Source: Lachnospiraceae bacterium KGMB03038
GTDB taxonomy: Bacteria > Bacillota > Clostridia > Lachnospirales > Lachnospiraceae
NCBI GenBank assembly: GCA_007361935.1
Contig: CP041667.1
Span: 2,508,501-2,572,500 of the forward strand
Length of the DNA stretch: 64,000 nucleotides
Reading direction: 5' to 3'
Part shown: positions 16,755 through 25,190 of the stretch, in pieces
Layout of the letters: each line of letters starts with the position of its first letter
Numbering within the stretch: the first letter of the stretch is position 1
Notes under the pieces: model-generated
The model's database searches: none
What the model was told of the DNA's origin: nothing
What the model saw: the letters and a program-made list of their open reading frames with translations, nothing else
Translations under genes and position numbers: made by a program

Positions 16755-17522
16755 ATGAGCAAAAAGAAAAATCCAAACTATAAGATACACCGTGTAATAA
16801 CAGCTTTGATATTTGTGGGCATTTATTTGTTTTATGAATTTATCACCAGGGCACATATTGTCAACAGATATTTATTTCCTCTGACGAATGAGATCGTCAA
16901 ATCTTTCCAGCACTACTGGAGAGAAATGCTGGTCAACGCCTGGTATTCTTTTGAATTATTGATCCCGGCATTATTGATCTCCGCGGTGGTCGCGTTCGCG
17001 GTGGGGATACCTATGGGATTATTCGCGAATATCAGAGACATCCTGCATCCGGTGGTTTACGCGATCAGCGTGATCCCGGTACTGCTCTTGTCTCCGTTTG
17101 CGCTGTATTTAGCGCCAAGCTTCCGTATGGCGTCCCTATTCCTGATCGCCTACGGCAGCGTATGGGCTCTGCTGTTTTCCGTCATCAACGGGATCATGAC
17201 GATCGACAAACGGTACTTAGACAATGCGGCCACCTTGGAACTGACCGGTGTGGAAAAGTTTTTCCATGTAATATTGCCGGCAGCCTCCCCTTCCATTGTT
17301 TCAGGATTTATCACATCCGTCAGATCTGCGTTTGTGACACTGGTATTTGCCGAAATGTACGGAACCAAGTACGGTATGGGCTATTTTGTAAAACGAAACG
17401 CGGATCTTGGACGTTTCGAACATGTATGGAGCGGATTTATTTGGATGGTGATCGTATTGGTAACGGTAATGGCCATCGTTGAAGCGATCAAAAGCAGACT
17501 ATTACACTGGACGATCGACTGA
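16755..17522 (+). CDS. ABC transporter permease, NitT/TauT type
   Basis: Inner-membrane permease of 255 aa with about six transmembrane segments and the binding-protein-dependent transport signature (EAA-like loop DNAATLELTGVEKFFHVILPA, key Gly and following PAASPSI, near residue 155-178). It pairs with the lipoprotein 10 bases upstream and the ATPase downstream. A 13-bp intercistronic hairpin separates it from the ATPase gene and may lower ATPase expression or protect the upstream message. Confidence 0.88.
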   Translation: MSKKKNPNYKIHRVITALIFVGIYLFYEFITRAHIVNRYLFPLTNEIVKSFQHYWREMLVNAWYSFELLIPALLISAVVAFAVGIPMGLFANIRDILHPVVYAISVIPVLLLSPFALYLAPSFRMASLFLIAYGSVWALLFSVINGIMTIDKRYLDNAATLELTGVEKFFHVILPAASPSIVSGFITSVRSAFVTLVFAEMYGTKYGMGYFVKRNADLGRFEHVWSGFIWMVIVLVTVMAIVEAIKSRLLHWTID

Positions 17523-17529
17523 TTTTATA

Positions 17530-17564
17530 ATGCTGCTCCGACGCGCGGGATGTCGGAGCGGCAT
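17530..17564 (+). other. Intercistronic hairpin between permease and ATPase genes
   Basis: ATGCTGCTCCGAC / GTCGGAGCGGCAT arms (12 Watson-Crick pairs and one G-T) enclose a 9-base loop, 8 bases after the permease stop codon, and are followed only by TTTCATAT. It is not a convincing terminator, so processing or partial attenuation inside the operon is more likely. Confidence 0.55.
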
Positions 17565-17614
17565 TTCATATATTCGCAAAGAAATATTACATATGATTGG
17601 TGAGAGAAAAGAAA

Positions 17615-18394
17615 ATGGATGTTTTAATTAATCATGTTGAATTTTCCTATCCTGGAACAGAAAAGATTATTTTAGAAGACGTAAGTTTGAATGTAAAGAC
17701 CGGAGATTTCGTATGTATCCTGGGCCAATCCGGGTGTGGGAAAAGCACTTTATTAAGACTTCTGGCAGGCTTGGAGACGCCGAATAAAGGCGAACTTCTG
17801 GTAGACGGCAGGAAAATCGAGGGAGCCGGGCTGGATCGCGGAGTCGTATTCCAGGACTATGGGTTGTTCCCCTGGAAAAAAGCCGGGAAAAATATCACCC
17901 TCGCGATCAAAAAGCGCTATCCGCAGATGAGCGCCAAAGAAACCAAAGATCTTGCCGTAGAATGGATTGAAAAGGTAGGGCTTTCCAAAGATGTGTATGA
18001 CAAACTGCCCAAGGAATTATCGGGAGGTATGAAACAGCGCTGCGCGATCGCAAGAGCCTTCAGCTTAGACTCCCCCATCCTTCTGATGGATGAGCCATTT
18101 GGAGCGCTGGACGCGGTAACAAGATCCAATCTCCAGGACATGCTTTTGGACTTATGGTCGAAAGATCAGGAAAAGAAAACGGTATTTTTTGTCACTCATG
18201 ATGTGGATGAAGCAATTTATCTCGGCACACATATTTGTGTCCTGGGGCAGTCTCCTAGCAAAGTGATCTGCGAAGAGACCATTGATCCATCGAGGAAGCC
18301 CACCCGTACGGAAATGTACGAAAGCGCGCAGATCCAGCAGCTGCGGAATCGATTGATCAAACACATTAACGTAGATGTTGCGAGTCATCAATAG
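17615..18394 (+). CDS. ABC transporter ATP-binding protein, NitT/TauT type
   Basis: Cytoplasmic ATPase of 259 aa energising the transporter. All motifs are intact: Walker A GQSGCGKST (about residue 37), Q-loop VFQDYGLFPW, signature LSGGMKQRCAIARA, Walker B ILLMDEPFGALD and the switch His in FVTHDVDEA. The FPW after the Q-loop is typical of the SsuB/TauB/ThiZ group. The ATG chosen follows a purine-rich GGTGAGAGAAAAG; an in-frame TTG and GTG lie 12-18 bases upstream. Confidence 0.9.
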   Translation: MDVLINHVEFSYPGTEKIILEDVSLNVKTGDFVCILGQSGCGKSTLLRLLAGLETPNKGELLVDGRKIEGAGLDRGVVFQDYGLFPWKKAGKNITLAIKKRYPQMSAKETKDLAVEWIEKVGLSKDVYDKLPKELSGGMKQRCAIARAFSLDSPILLMDEPFGALDAVTRSNLQDMLLDLWSKDQEKKTVFFVTHDVDEAIYLGTHICVLGQSPSKVICEETIDPSRKPTRTEMYESAQIQQLRNRLIKHINVDVASHQ

Positions 18395-18426
18395 AAAAGA
18401 TGACGGACCGCAAGGAAAGGACAGAT

Positions 18427-19926
18427 ATGGATACACTGATTGTGATCGACAAAGGAACGACGAATTTAAAGGCGGTGCTTTTTGATACGAAAGGAAACGA
18501 AATAGGTGTTGTCTCGGAACCCTGTGAAATGTCAAAAGCCCGCAGACCCGGCTGGTGCGAACAGGATATGAATGTCATATGGGACGTGACCGTACGCGGG
18601 TTAAAACGTTTGAAAGAAGAATATATCAAGGATGAATATAAGGTTTTAGGAATCGGCATTACCGGCCATGGCGCGGGTATCTTTCCGGTTGATAAAGACG
18701 GGAAGCCTTTTCGGGACGGGATTGTATCGTTGGATACAAGAGCCTCTGTCATCATCGAAGAATGGCAGGAAAATGGGATCGCGGAATGGTTTCTGCAAAA
18801 GAAAAAGGCCGAAATCCTGGCCTGTTATCCATACTCCATCTTGACATGGCTGAAACGCTACGAAAAAAGCAGCTATGATAAGATCGGCACCGTTTTCTTC
18901 GTAAAAGACTGGATCAAATATAAATTGACCGGAAAAATGTCAACCGATTATACAGATCTGGGTCCATCGCTGCTTCTCGATGTGGACAAAATGGATTATG
19001 ATCTGGAAGACTTCGACAAGATCGGGATTCCCGAGATGAAAGCGTGCATGCCTCCCATCGTGCCAAGCTCAGAGATCGCGGGAACCCTTCTCGATGAAGT
19101 GGCCGAAAGCGCAGGCTTAGAAACGGGAATCCCGGTCTTTTCCGGGGTCCACGATCTGATGGCCTCCCCGCTTGGGACAGGCGCTATCGGAGAAGACCAA
19201 TTAGTGACCGTGATCGGCACATGGGGATGTAATTTTACTACAACAGACGAACGCAAAGGCCTGTTCAGTTTCCCCCACGCGATCCCGGATCGGTTTTTGA
19301 CCGGCTCCCTGGACGGGAATTCCGGTTCCGTACTGGAACGGATGCTGAACCTGTTATGCCCTGCCGAATGTTATGAGGGCACCGGCAGGGATCTGTACGG
19401 ATACGCGGAAGATTTAGTCAGGGCTTCCAGTGACGATACACTGATCTTCCACCCTTATCTATTTGGCGGCTTATATAACGCCAACGCCTGCGGAGGCTTC
19501 TATGGGCTGCGGGACTGGCATACAAAGGCGGATATGGTCAAGGCTGTCTACGAGGGCGTTGTCTTTGGACATTACGCGAATATCCAGACCATTCCCGGTC
19601 ACGAAAAGATCGACACGCTGTGGCTTGTAGGCGGCGGAAGCAAGAGCGAGATCCTGGCTCAGACCTTTTCTGATATCACAGGGCTGACCGTGAACACCAT
19701 AGATGTAAATGATGTGACGGCAAGAGGCGCCTGCCTGATCATGCTGGTAGGTGCAGGAGCCTGCAAATCTTATGAAGAAGCGTGTATTCCTGTAAAGGTG
19801 GACAAAACCTTCGTGCCGCGCCAGGCCGAGCATGCCTTTTATGAAAAGAAATATCAGATCTATCAATTGATCGACAAAGGAATGGCAGATGCCTGGGACG
19901 CCATGAGGCGCGAATTTATCAGATAG
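18427..19926 (+). CDS. FGGY-family carbohydrate kinase
   Basis: Soluble ATP-dependent kinase of 499 aa, the usual size for xylulokinase/glycerol kinase/LsrK relatives. The N-terminal phosphate loop VIDKGTTNLKAVLFD and the C-terminal adenosine motif WLVGGGSKSEILAQ are both present, as is the catalytic Asp region (GIVSLDTRA and GVHDLMASP). AAGGAAAGGA 5 bases before the ATG fixes the start. Next to a polyol dehydrogenase it probably phosphorylates a ketose or polyol taken up by the ABC transporter, but substrate specificity cannot be read from the sequence. Confidence 0.87.
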   Translation: MDTLIVIDKGTTNLKAVLFDTKGNEIGVVSEPCEMSKARRPGWCEQDMNVIWDVTVRGLKRLKEEYIKDEYKVLGIGITGHGAGIFPVDKDGKPFRDGIVSLDTRASVIIEEWQENGIAEWFLQKKKAEILACYPYSILTWLKRYEKSSYDKIGTVFFVKDWIKYKLTGKMSTDYTDLGPSLLLDVDKMDYDLEDFDKIGIPEMKACMPPIVPSSEIAGTLLDEVAESAGLETGIPVFSGVHDLMASPLGTGAIGEDQLVTVIGTWGCNFTTTDERKGLFSFPHAIPDRFLTGSLDGNSGSVLERMLNLLCPAECYEGTGRDLYGYAEDLVRASSDDTLIFHPYLFGGLYNANACGGFYGLRDWHTKADMVKAVYEGVVFGHYANIQTIPGHEKIDTLWLVGGGSKSEILAQTFSDITGLTVNTIDVNDVTARGACLIMLVGAGACKSYEEACIPVKVDKTFVPRQAEHAFYEKKYQIYQLIDKGMADAWDAMRREFIR

Positions 19927-19941
19927 TAGCAGGAAAGAATA

Positions 19942-20985
19942 ATGGATGGGAAAATGAAAGCGGCAGTAATGACTGGGAAACGGCAGATGGTGATCGAAGA
20001 ACGGGATATCCCCCAGTTGAAACCAGATGATGTCTTAGTTAAAATAGAATATGTCGGTGTGTGCGGATCTGATCTGCACTTCTTTAAAGAAGGACATATC
20101 GGCGACTACATTGTAGACGAACCCCTTGTGCTGGGGCATGAGTCCGGCGGAACCATCGTTGCGATCGGAAGTAACGTCAAACACCTGAAGGTTGGAGATC
20201 GGGTGGCCCTTGAGCCGGGCGTTATGTGCGGCGAGTGTGAATTGTGCAAAAGCGGGAAATATAACCTCTGCGAAAACCTGGATTTCATGGCGGTACCCCA
20301 CCAGATCGACGGCGCCTTCTGTGAATACTACGCCCATCCGGCAAAGCTCTGTTTTAAACTGCCAGATAATGTAAGCACCATGGAAGGCGGATTGGTAGAG
20401 CCGTTAGCGGTGGGACTTCACGCGGTGAACCTGTCTGGGGCAAAGATGGGCCAAAGCGCGGTGGTCATTGGCCTTGGCTGCATCGGTCTGCTTACGATCC
20501 TGTCTCTGAAGTCGGCCGGGATTGATGAGATCTATGCCGTCGGACACCATGAAAAAAACCTGAAGCTGGCGGAAAAGTTAGGCGCCGTGAAAGTGATCGA
20601 TTCCAGTAAAGAAGATCCTCTTACATTTATCAAGAGCCTTCCTGGCGGCGGGGTGGATCAGGTATACGAGGCCGCCGGTTCGGAGGAGGCAACGCTTATG
20701 TCCGCCAAGATGATCAAGCGATCCGGGACGGTGACTCTTGTGGGAATGTGCGCGGAAGGGGAAATAAAATTCGATTTTGGCACACTATTTTCCATGGAAG
20801 GAAGGGTGCTTACCATCTGGAGATACCGGAACCTGTATCCTGAAGCCATAAAACTGATCAGCCAGGGCAAAATAGACGTGAAGCAGATCGTCACACACGT
20901 GTTTGACTTTAAAGACATCATAGAGGGGCTGAACTTTAATATCGACCACAAAGACGAAGTGATCAAGGCCGTCATAAAAATGTAA
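19942..20985 (+). CDS. Zinc-dependent medium-chain alcohol dehydrogenase, sorbitol/xylitol dehydrogenase-like
   Basis: NAD(P)-dependent oxidoreductase of 347 aa. The catalytic zinc site is formed by Cys in GVCGSDLHFF, GHESGG and the downstream Glu region GLVEPLAVGLHA; the four-Cys structural zinc lobe is CGECELCKSGKYNLC. The Rossmann motif is VIGLGCIGLL. It most resembles polyol dehydrogenases that turn xylitol or sorbitol into ketoses, which fits the FGGY kinase 15 bases upstream. AGGAAAG is placed 4 bases before the ATG. Confidence 0.9.
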   Translation: MDGKMKAAVMTGKRQMVIEERDIPQLKPDDVLVKIEYVGVCGSDLHFFKEGHIGDYIVDEPLVLGHESGGTIVAIGSNVKHLKVGDRVALEPGVMCGECELCKSGKYNLCENLDFMAVPHQIDGAFCEYYAHPAKLCFKLPDNVSTMEGGLVEPLAVGLHAVNLSGAKMGQSAVVIGLGCIGLLTILSLKSAGIDEIYAVGHHEKNLKLAEKLGAVKVIDSSKEDPLTFIKSLPGGGVDQVYEAAGSEEATLMSAKMIKRSGTVTLVGMCAEGEIKFDFGTLFSMEGRVLTIWRYRNLYPEAIKLISQGKIDVKQIVTHVFDFKDIIEGLNFNIDHKDEVIKAVIKM

Positions 20986-21003
20986 AAGAATTCTGGTGTA
21001 AAA

Positions 21004-22122
21004 ATGACTTATGAACAGCTGAAGCAGGCAATGCGCTCACAAAAAGCAGAGTTGACCAACTCTGAACGATCAAAATTATATTCTGCCGGGGAGGAGGTGG
21101 ATTTTCTGCCCTTTGGGTTTAATTCGCCCGACAGCGCTCTCCTCCCCCTCTACGGCTTTTCCCAACAGCAGTTCCGGGAGTCTTTGGAGGTAAAAAAAGA
21201 ACTGATCCGGAGAAAGAAGGAGGATTTTGACCTGGAAGGGATTTCTCTTGGCATGAGCCTGAAAGGCATCGGGCGGGCCGTTGGCAGTAAGATCGGATTT
21301 CCAGAAAACGATATCGAATATATCGAAGAATGTATTTTGACAGACTATGACCAGTTGGAGCGCATGGAGATCATACAGCCTCAGAATGTGCCTTTCATGG
21401 TCAAAACCATCGAAACGGGACACCGTTTGAAAGAAGTGTTTCCTGAAATGAGCGTCCGTACCAGCGTTGCCGGCCCTATGACGACTGCCATCAGCATCCG
21501 GAAAGTAGAAGATGTGTTAAGAGATATTATCCGCCATCCACAGGAACTGAAACGGCTGCTCCAATTCTCTGTGGACTGCTCTCTGGCGTGGGTCCAGTAT
21601 GTAAAAAATGAGTTTGGGAATATCTCTTGCAGCTTCGCGGATCCTGCCACATCGCAGAATCTGATCAGTTGGAAGAATTTCCAGATATTTTCCAAGCCCT
21701 ATATGAAACGCCTCTTTGATGGGATCCAAGAGATCACCGGGAAAAAGCCAAGTGTCCATATATGCGGGAAAACGAAGAAACTCTGGCCTGATCTGATCGA
21801 CATAGGCGTAGAAAACTTCAGCATTGATGATTGTGAAGATCTGGCGGAGGCTAAAAGCGTACTTGGAAATGATATGCTGATCAGCGGAAACGTTCCGCCC
21901 ACCACTATCTTAAGATACGGGAGCATCGATGATGTGATCGCCAATGTCCGTGAATGTATTGAAAAAGCCAGCGATTCTCCATGTGGGTTTCAGCTCAATA
22001 CCGGCTGTCAGGTGGCGATCGGAACTCCCCGGGAGAATATCGACGCTTATATATACGCGGCAAGAAAATATGGCCGGGGTGCGCAAAAAGGACATTTGTG
22101 CAAAGGACTAGAAGATATTTAG
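21004..22122 (+). CDS. Uroporphyrinogen decarboxylase (UroD/MtaA-like) family protein
   Basis: Soluble protein of 372 aa with the UroD fold. It lacks the N-terminal Arg loop used for porphyrin binding and instead shows HICGKTKKLWPD (about residue 252) with a later Cys in NTGCQVAIGTP, the His-X-Cys...Cys zinc pattern of corrinoid:CoM methyltransferases (MtaA/MtbA) and O-demethylases. A methyl-transfer or related role on the imported compound is thus more likely than heme synthesis. No corrinoid protein is encoded nearby, which leaves the partner open. The start has only a weak ribosome binding site (GGTG). Confidence 0.8.
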   Translation: MTYEQLKQAMRSQKAELTNSERSKLYSAGEEVDFLPFGFNSPDSALLPLYGFSQQQFRESLEVKKELIRRKKEDFDLEGISLGMSLKGIGRAVGSKIGFPENDIEYIEECILTDYDQLERMEIIQPQNVPFMVKTIETGHRLKEVFPEMSVRTSVAGPMTTAISIRKVEDVLRDIIRHPQELKRLLQFSVDCSLAWVQYVKNEFGNISCSFADPATSQNLISWKNFQIFSKPYMKRLFDGIQEITGKKPSVHICGKTKKLWPDLIDIGVENFSIDDCEDLAEAKSVLGNDMLISGNVPPTTILRYGSIDDVIANVRECIEKASDSPCGFQLNTGCQVAIGTPRENIDAYIYAARKYGRGAQKGHLCKGLEDI

Positions 22123-22133
22123 GAGCTGTAAAA

Positions 22134-23147
22134 ATGAAAATCGTTTGTATCTGTGATTATTTTATCCAGTCTGATCTGATGAGCCAGTTCAAAAAATTAG
22201 AGAAATACGGCGCTGAAGTGGTGATCGCGGATCACCCGGAGCTGATCAAGAATAAAGACGCCGGCATGAAGGTAATGCTGCGGACCGACACAAACGGGGC
22301 CAATTCTGTAAAGTGCCATCCCTTTATCTTGGACATCTGCAAAGACGCGGATATCATTGTCGTACATACCGCCCCGGTCACAAAAGAATTGATCGAGGCG
22401 TGTCCAAAATTAAAAGCGGTGGGAGCAATGCGGGGCGGCCTGAATTCCCTGGATATGGAAACACTCAAAGAAAGAGGAATTCCCGTCATCAACTCTCCCA
22501 CCAGAAGCGTCCATGCCGTGGCAGACTTTACCGTCGGAATGATGATCAGCGAGTTAAAGCACATCAGCAGGGCGCACGCCCAGATGATGCTGGGAAACTG
22601 GCAGAAAGATTACGGAAGAGAAGCCAGAGACCTGCGGGAATTGACCGTTGGAGTGATCGGATTCGGGAATATCGGGAAAGAAGTGATCAAACGCCTGATC
22701 CCCTTTGGGTGCGATATCCTATGCTTCGACCCATTTATCCCGGCCGACAAAATCTCTTTGGAAGGCGTTACGCCAGTGTCCCGGGATGAGATCATCCGCC
22801 GTTCCGATATCCTGACCATCCACTTAAGATATGCAAAGGCAACCGAAAACTATATCTCGAAAGAAGATTTCGAACACATGAAAGATACCTGCATCTTCAT
22901 AAACACCGCCCGCGCCGGGCTCGTGGACCAGGATGCCCTGATCCACGCGCTGCAAGATAACAAGATCGGCGGGGCCGCGCTAGATGTCTATCTGGAAGAA
23001 CCACTTGGGAAAGATCATCCACTTTGCCATTTACAGAATGTAACTTTAACCACACATATCGCAGGCACATCTACCGGCACTTTCTCCTTTGCCGTGGAAG
23101 AAGTCTGCCGGGGGCTGGAATGTCAATTAGGGCCGGGGGATTTTTAA
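22134..23147 (+). CDS. D-isomer-specific 2-hydroxyacid dehydrogenase with altered C-terminus
   Basis: NAD-dependent dehydrogenase of 337 aa. The Rossmann motif GVIGFGNIGKEV is near residue 175, the catalytic Arg region INTARAGLVDQDAL near 260 and the catalytic His in THIAG near 308. AGGAG 9 bases ahead of the ATG marks the start; a longer frame overlapping the upstream gene has no support. The last five codons and the stop come from the palindromic repeat at 23124, so the normal C-terminal tail (about 10-15 residues) has been replaced. It ends the kinase/dehydrogenase cluster and may reduce or oxidise a 2-keto acid intermediate. Confidence 0.87.
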   Translation: MKIVCICDYFIQSDLMSQFKKLEKYGAEVVIADHPELIKNKDAGMKVMLRTDTNGANSVKCHPFILDICKDADIIVVHTAPVTKELIEACPKLKAVGAMRGGLNSLDMETLKERGIPVINSPTRSVHAVADFTVGMMISELKHISRAHAQMMLGNWQKDYGREARDLRELTVGVIGFGNIGKEVIKRLIPFGCDILCFDPFIPADKISLEGVTPVSRDEIIRRSDILTIHLRYAKATENYISKEDFEHMKDTCIFINTARAGLVDQDALIHALQDNKIGGAALDVYLEEPLGKDHPLCHLQNVTLTTHIAGTSTGTFSFAVEEVCRGLECQLGPGDF

Positions 23148-23190
23148 AAATCCCCCGGCCCTAATTGAAAATGCCCTGTCCCTTTTTAAC
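23124..23190 (+). repeat. Palindromic repeat with conserved tail, copy B
   Basis: Perfect 22+22-base palindrome without a loop (23124-23167) plus tail GAAAATGCCCTGTCCCTTTTTA, the same as at 5494-5560. Compared with copy A, bases CG become TA in the left arm with the matching change in the right arm, so pairing is preserved. It overlaps the 3' end of the 2-hydroxyacid dehydrogenase gene and touches the prfA stop codon, and likely terminates both converging transcripts. Confidence 0.82.
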
Positions 23191-24262
23191 CTTCTTCATT
23201 CATATTCGCCAGCTTTGCCGCCTGGTCTGCCGCGGTCAGGCTGTCGATGATCTCGTCCAGATCTCCGTTCAGCACGGAATCCAGCTTATGCAGAGTCAGC
23301 TTGATCCGGTGGTCTGTCACTCTTCCCTGGGGGAAGTTGTAAGTCCGGATCTTCTCGGAACGGTCCCCGGTACCGATCTGGCTTCTTCTGGCCTCTGCCT
23401 CGGACGCCTGCTTTTTCTCCATCTCCAGATCGTACAGCTTAGAACGGAGCAGTTTGAACGCCTTCTCCTTGTTCTGGAGCTGAGACTTTTCTGTCTGGCT
23501 GTAGATCACGATCCCGGTAGGATAATGGGTCAGACGTACAGCGGAGTCTGTAGTATTGACGCACTGGCCGCCGTTTCCGGATGCACGCATTACGTCGATA
23601 CGGATATCTTTTTCATCGATCACCACGTCCACTTCTTCCGCTTCCGGCATGATCGCCACCGTCACCGTAGAGGTGTGGATACGGCCGCCGCTCTCTGTCT
23701 CCGGGACACGCTGTACCCGGTGGACGCCGCTTTCGTATTTCAGCCGGGAATAGGCTCCCTGGCCAGTGATCATGAACACGCATTCTTTGAAACCGCCGAT
23801 GCCGTTCTCGTTCACGGAGATCATCTCCACTTTCCAACGGCGGCCCTCCGCGTAGTGCAGATACATCCGGTATATCTCCGCCGCGAACAGAGCCGCCTCA
23901 TCTCCGCCGGCTCCCGCCCGGATCTCCACCATAACGTTCTTGTCATCATTGGGGTCTTTTGGCAGAAGCAGGATCTTCAGCTCATGTTCCAGCTCTTCCA
24001 CTCTGGCTTTGGCATCGTTTAACTCTTCTTTGGCCAGCTCCCGCATTTCCTCATCGCTTTCTTCCTCCAGCATATCCAGGCTGTCCTGGATCGCCTGCTT
24101 ACTGGCCTTATATTCTTTATACGCCTCCACGATAGGAGTCAGTTCGTTCTGTTCTTTCATCAGCTTCCGAAACCGTTCCTGGTCATTGGCCACATCCGGC
24201 TCCTGAAGCTCGCTTAAGATCTCATCTAAACGGATGAGCAGATCTTCCAATTTATCAAACAT
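23186..24262 (-). CDS. prfA: Peptide chain release factor 1
   Basis: Class-I release factor of 358 aa recognising UAA and UAG in the ribosomal A site. The catalytic GGQ loop (SGNGGQCVNTTDSAVRLTH, key Gly-Gly-Gln) is near residue 231 and the codon-recognition tripeptide appears as PET in RVPETESGG, where RF1 usually has PAT/PVT. AGGAGG precedes the ATG at 8 bases. The stop codon is formed at the edge of the palindromic repeat. prmC, whose product methylates the GGQ glutamine, is 25 bases upstream, a conserved pairing. Confidence 0.97.
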   Translation of the reverse strand: MFDKLEDLLIRLDEILSELQEPDVANDQERFRKLMKEQNELTPIVEAYKEYKASKQAIQDSLDMLEEESDEEMRELAKEELNDAKARVEELEHELKILLLPKDPNDDKNVMVEIRAGAGGDEAALFAAEIYRMYLHYAEGRRWKVEMISVNENGIGGFKECVFMITGQGAYSRLKYESGVHRVQRVPETESGGRIHTSTVTVAIMPEAEEVDVVIDEKDIRIDVMRASGNGGQCVNTTDSAVRLTHYPTGIVIYSQTEKSQLQNKEKAFKLLRSKLYDLEMEKKQASEAEARRSQIGTGDRSEKIRTYNFPQGRVTDHRIKLTLHKLDSVLNGDLDEIIDSLTAADQAAKLANMNEEG

Positions 24263-24287
24263 CTCTCGTTTCCTCCTTTACTCCTTT

Positions 24288-25190
24288 CTATCTCAACGCC
24301 GCTTTCTCAAGGGCTCTTTGCTTTCTATATCTTCCTCGGACCACACGGTCGTTTCCCGCCAGGTCTTTCTTTACTTCCACATCCTGATATCCCGCAGCTT
24401 CCAGCAGCTCCCGAACCGCTTCCCCCTGGTCCCATCCGATCTCCAGAAGGACCCAGGCGCCGTCTTCCAGATACGCGCCGCTCTCTCCCGCGATCCCGCG
24501 GTAGAAATACAGTCCGTCATCATGGCCATCCAAGGCGATTCTGGGATCATGGAGCCGCACTTCATCCTGAAGCTCCTCGATCTCTTCTGTAGGGATATAG
24601 GGCGGATTGGATACGAGCAGATCAAAGGTACCATTCACCTGTCCAAACAGATCACTCTCTATCCATCTGACCCTTTCCGCCGGGATCTTCAGGCATTTCC
24701 CATTTTCTTCCGCCACCTCAAGCGCTTCTCTGGAAATGTCCGCACCAGTCCCGGTAAGACCTCTGATTCCTTTTTCTTCTCCCATCTTCATAAGACTTAG
24801 GAGAATGCAGCCAGACCCGGTGCACAGATCTAAGATCTTCATTTCCGGCTCCAGGATCTTCAGGGCTTCTTCTACCAAAAGTTCCGTATCCTGTCTTGGG
24901 ATCAGCACATGCTCATTGACCCGGAAGGGAAATCCCATGAACCCCTGCTCCCCGGTGATATGCTGCAGAGGGATCCTCCGGGCTCTTTCGTCTACTGCTT
25001 CCTCGTAGCGGGAGACTATTTCTTCCCCCATCTCTTCCTTTGGATTCCCGTAATACTCTGCTTTCGTTTTCCCTGTCACATATTCCAGCAGATACCAGGC
25101 GTCCAGATCCGCATCCGGCACGCCGGATGCTTCAAGCCGACTTTTCCCCTCCTGGTACATCTGATGGAGTGTCAAAATTCTCTGCTTCAT
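24288..25190 (-). CDS. prmC: Peptide chain release factor N5-glutamine methyltransferase
   Basis: SAM-dependent methyltransferase of 300 aa that modifies the glutamine of the release-factor GGQ loop. The SAM-binding motif ILDLCTGSGCILLSL is near residue 117 and the catalytic NPPY motif in LVSNPPYIPTEEI near 186. GGAG 5 bases before the ATG decides this start, which overlaps the end of yqhQ by 59 bases. Gene order yqhQ-prmC-prfA is typical for Clostridia. Confidence 0.95.
   Translation of the reverse strand: MKQRILTLHQMYQEGKSRLEASGVPDADLDAWYLLEYVTGKTKAEYYGNPKEEMGEEIVSRYEEAVDERARRIPLQHITGEQGFMGFPFRVNEHVLIPRQDTELLVEEALKILEPEMKILDLCTGSGCILLSLMKMGEEKGIRGLTGTGADISREALEVAEENGKCLKIPAERVRWIESDLFGQVNGTFDLLVSNPPYIPTEEIEELQDEVRLHDPRIALDGHDDGLYFYRGIAGESGAYLEDGAWVLLEIGWDQGEAVRELLEAAGYQDVEVKKDLAGNDRVVRGRYRKQRALEKAALR

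Noticed and set aside
21004..22122. Assignment as heme-pathway uroporphyrinogen decarboxylase (hemE)
   Set aside because: No heme genes are nearby, the porphyrin-binding N-terminal Arg motif is absent and the zinc-type His-X-Cys...Cys pattern is present.
21981..22133. Longer start for the 2-hydroxyacid dehydrogenase overlapping the UroD-like gene
   Set aside because: The first 51 codons do not match the family, whereas AGGAG precedes the ATG at 22134 and family similarity begins there.
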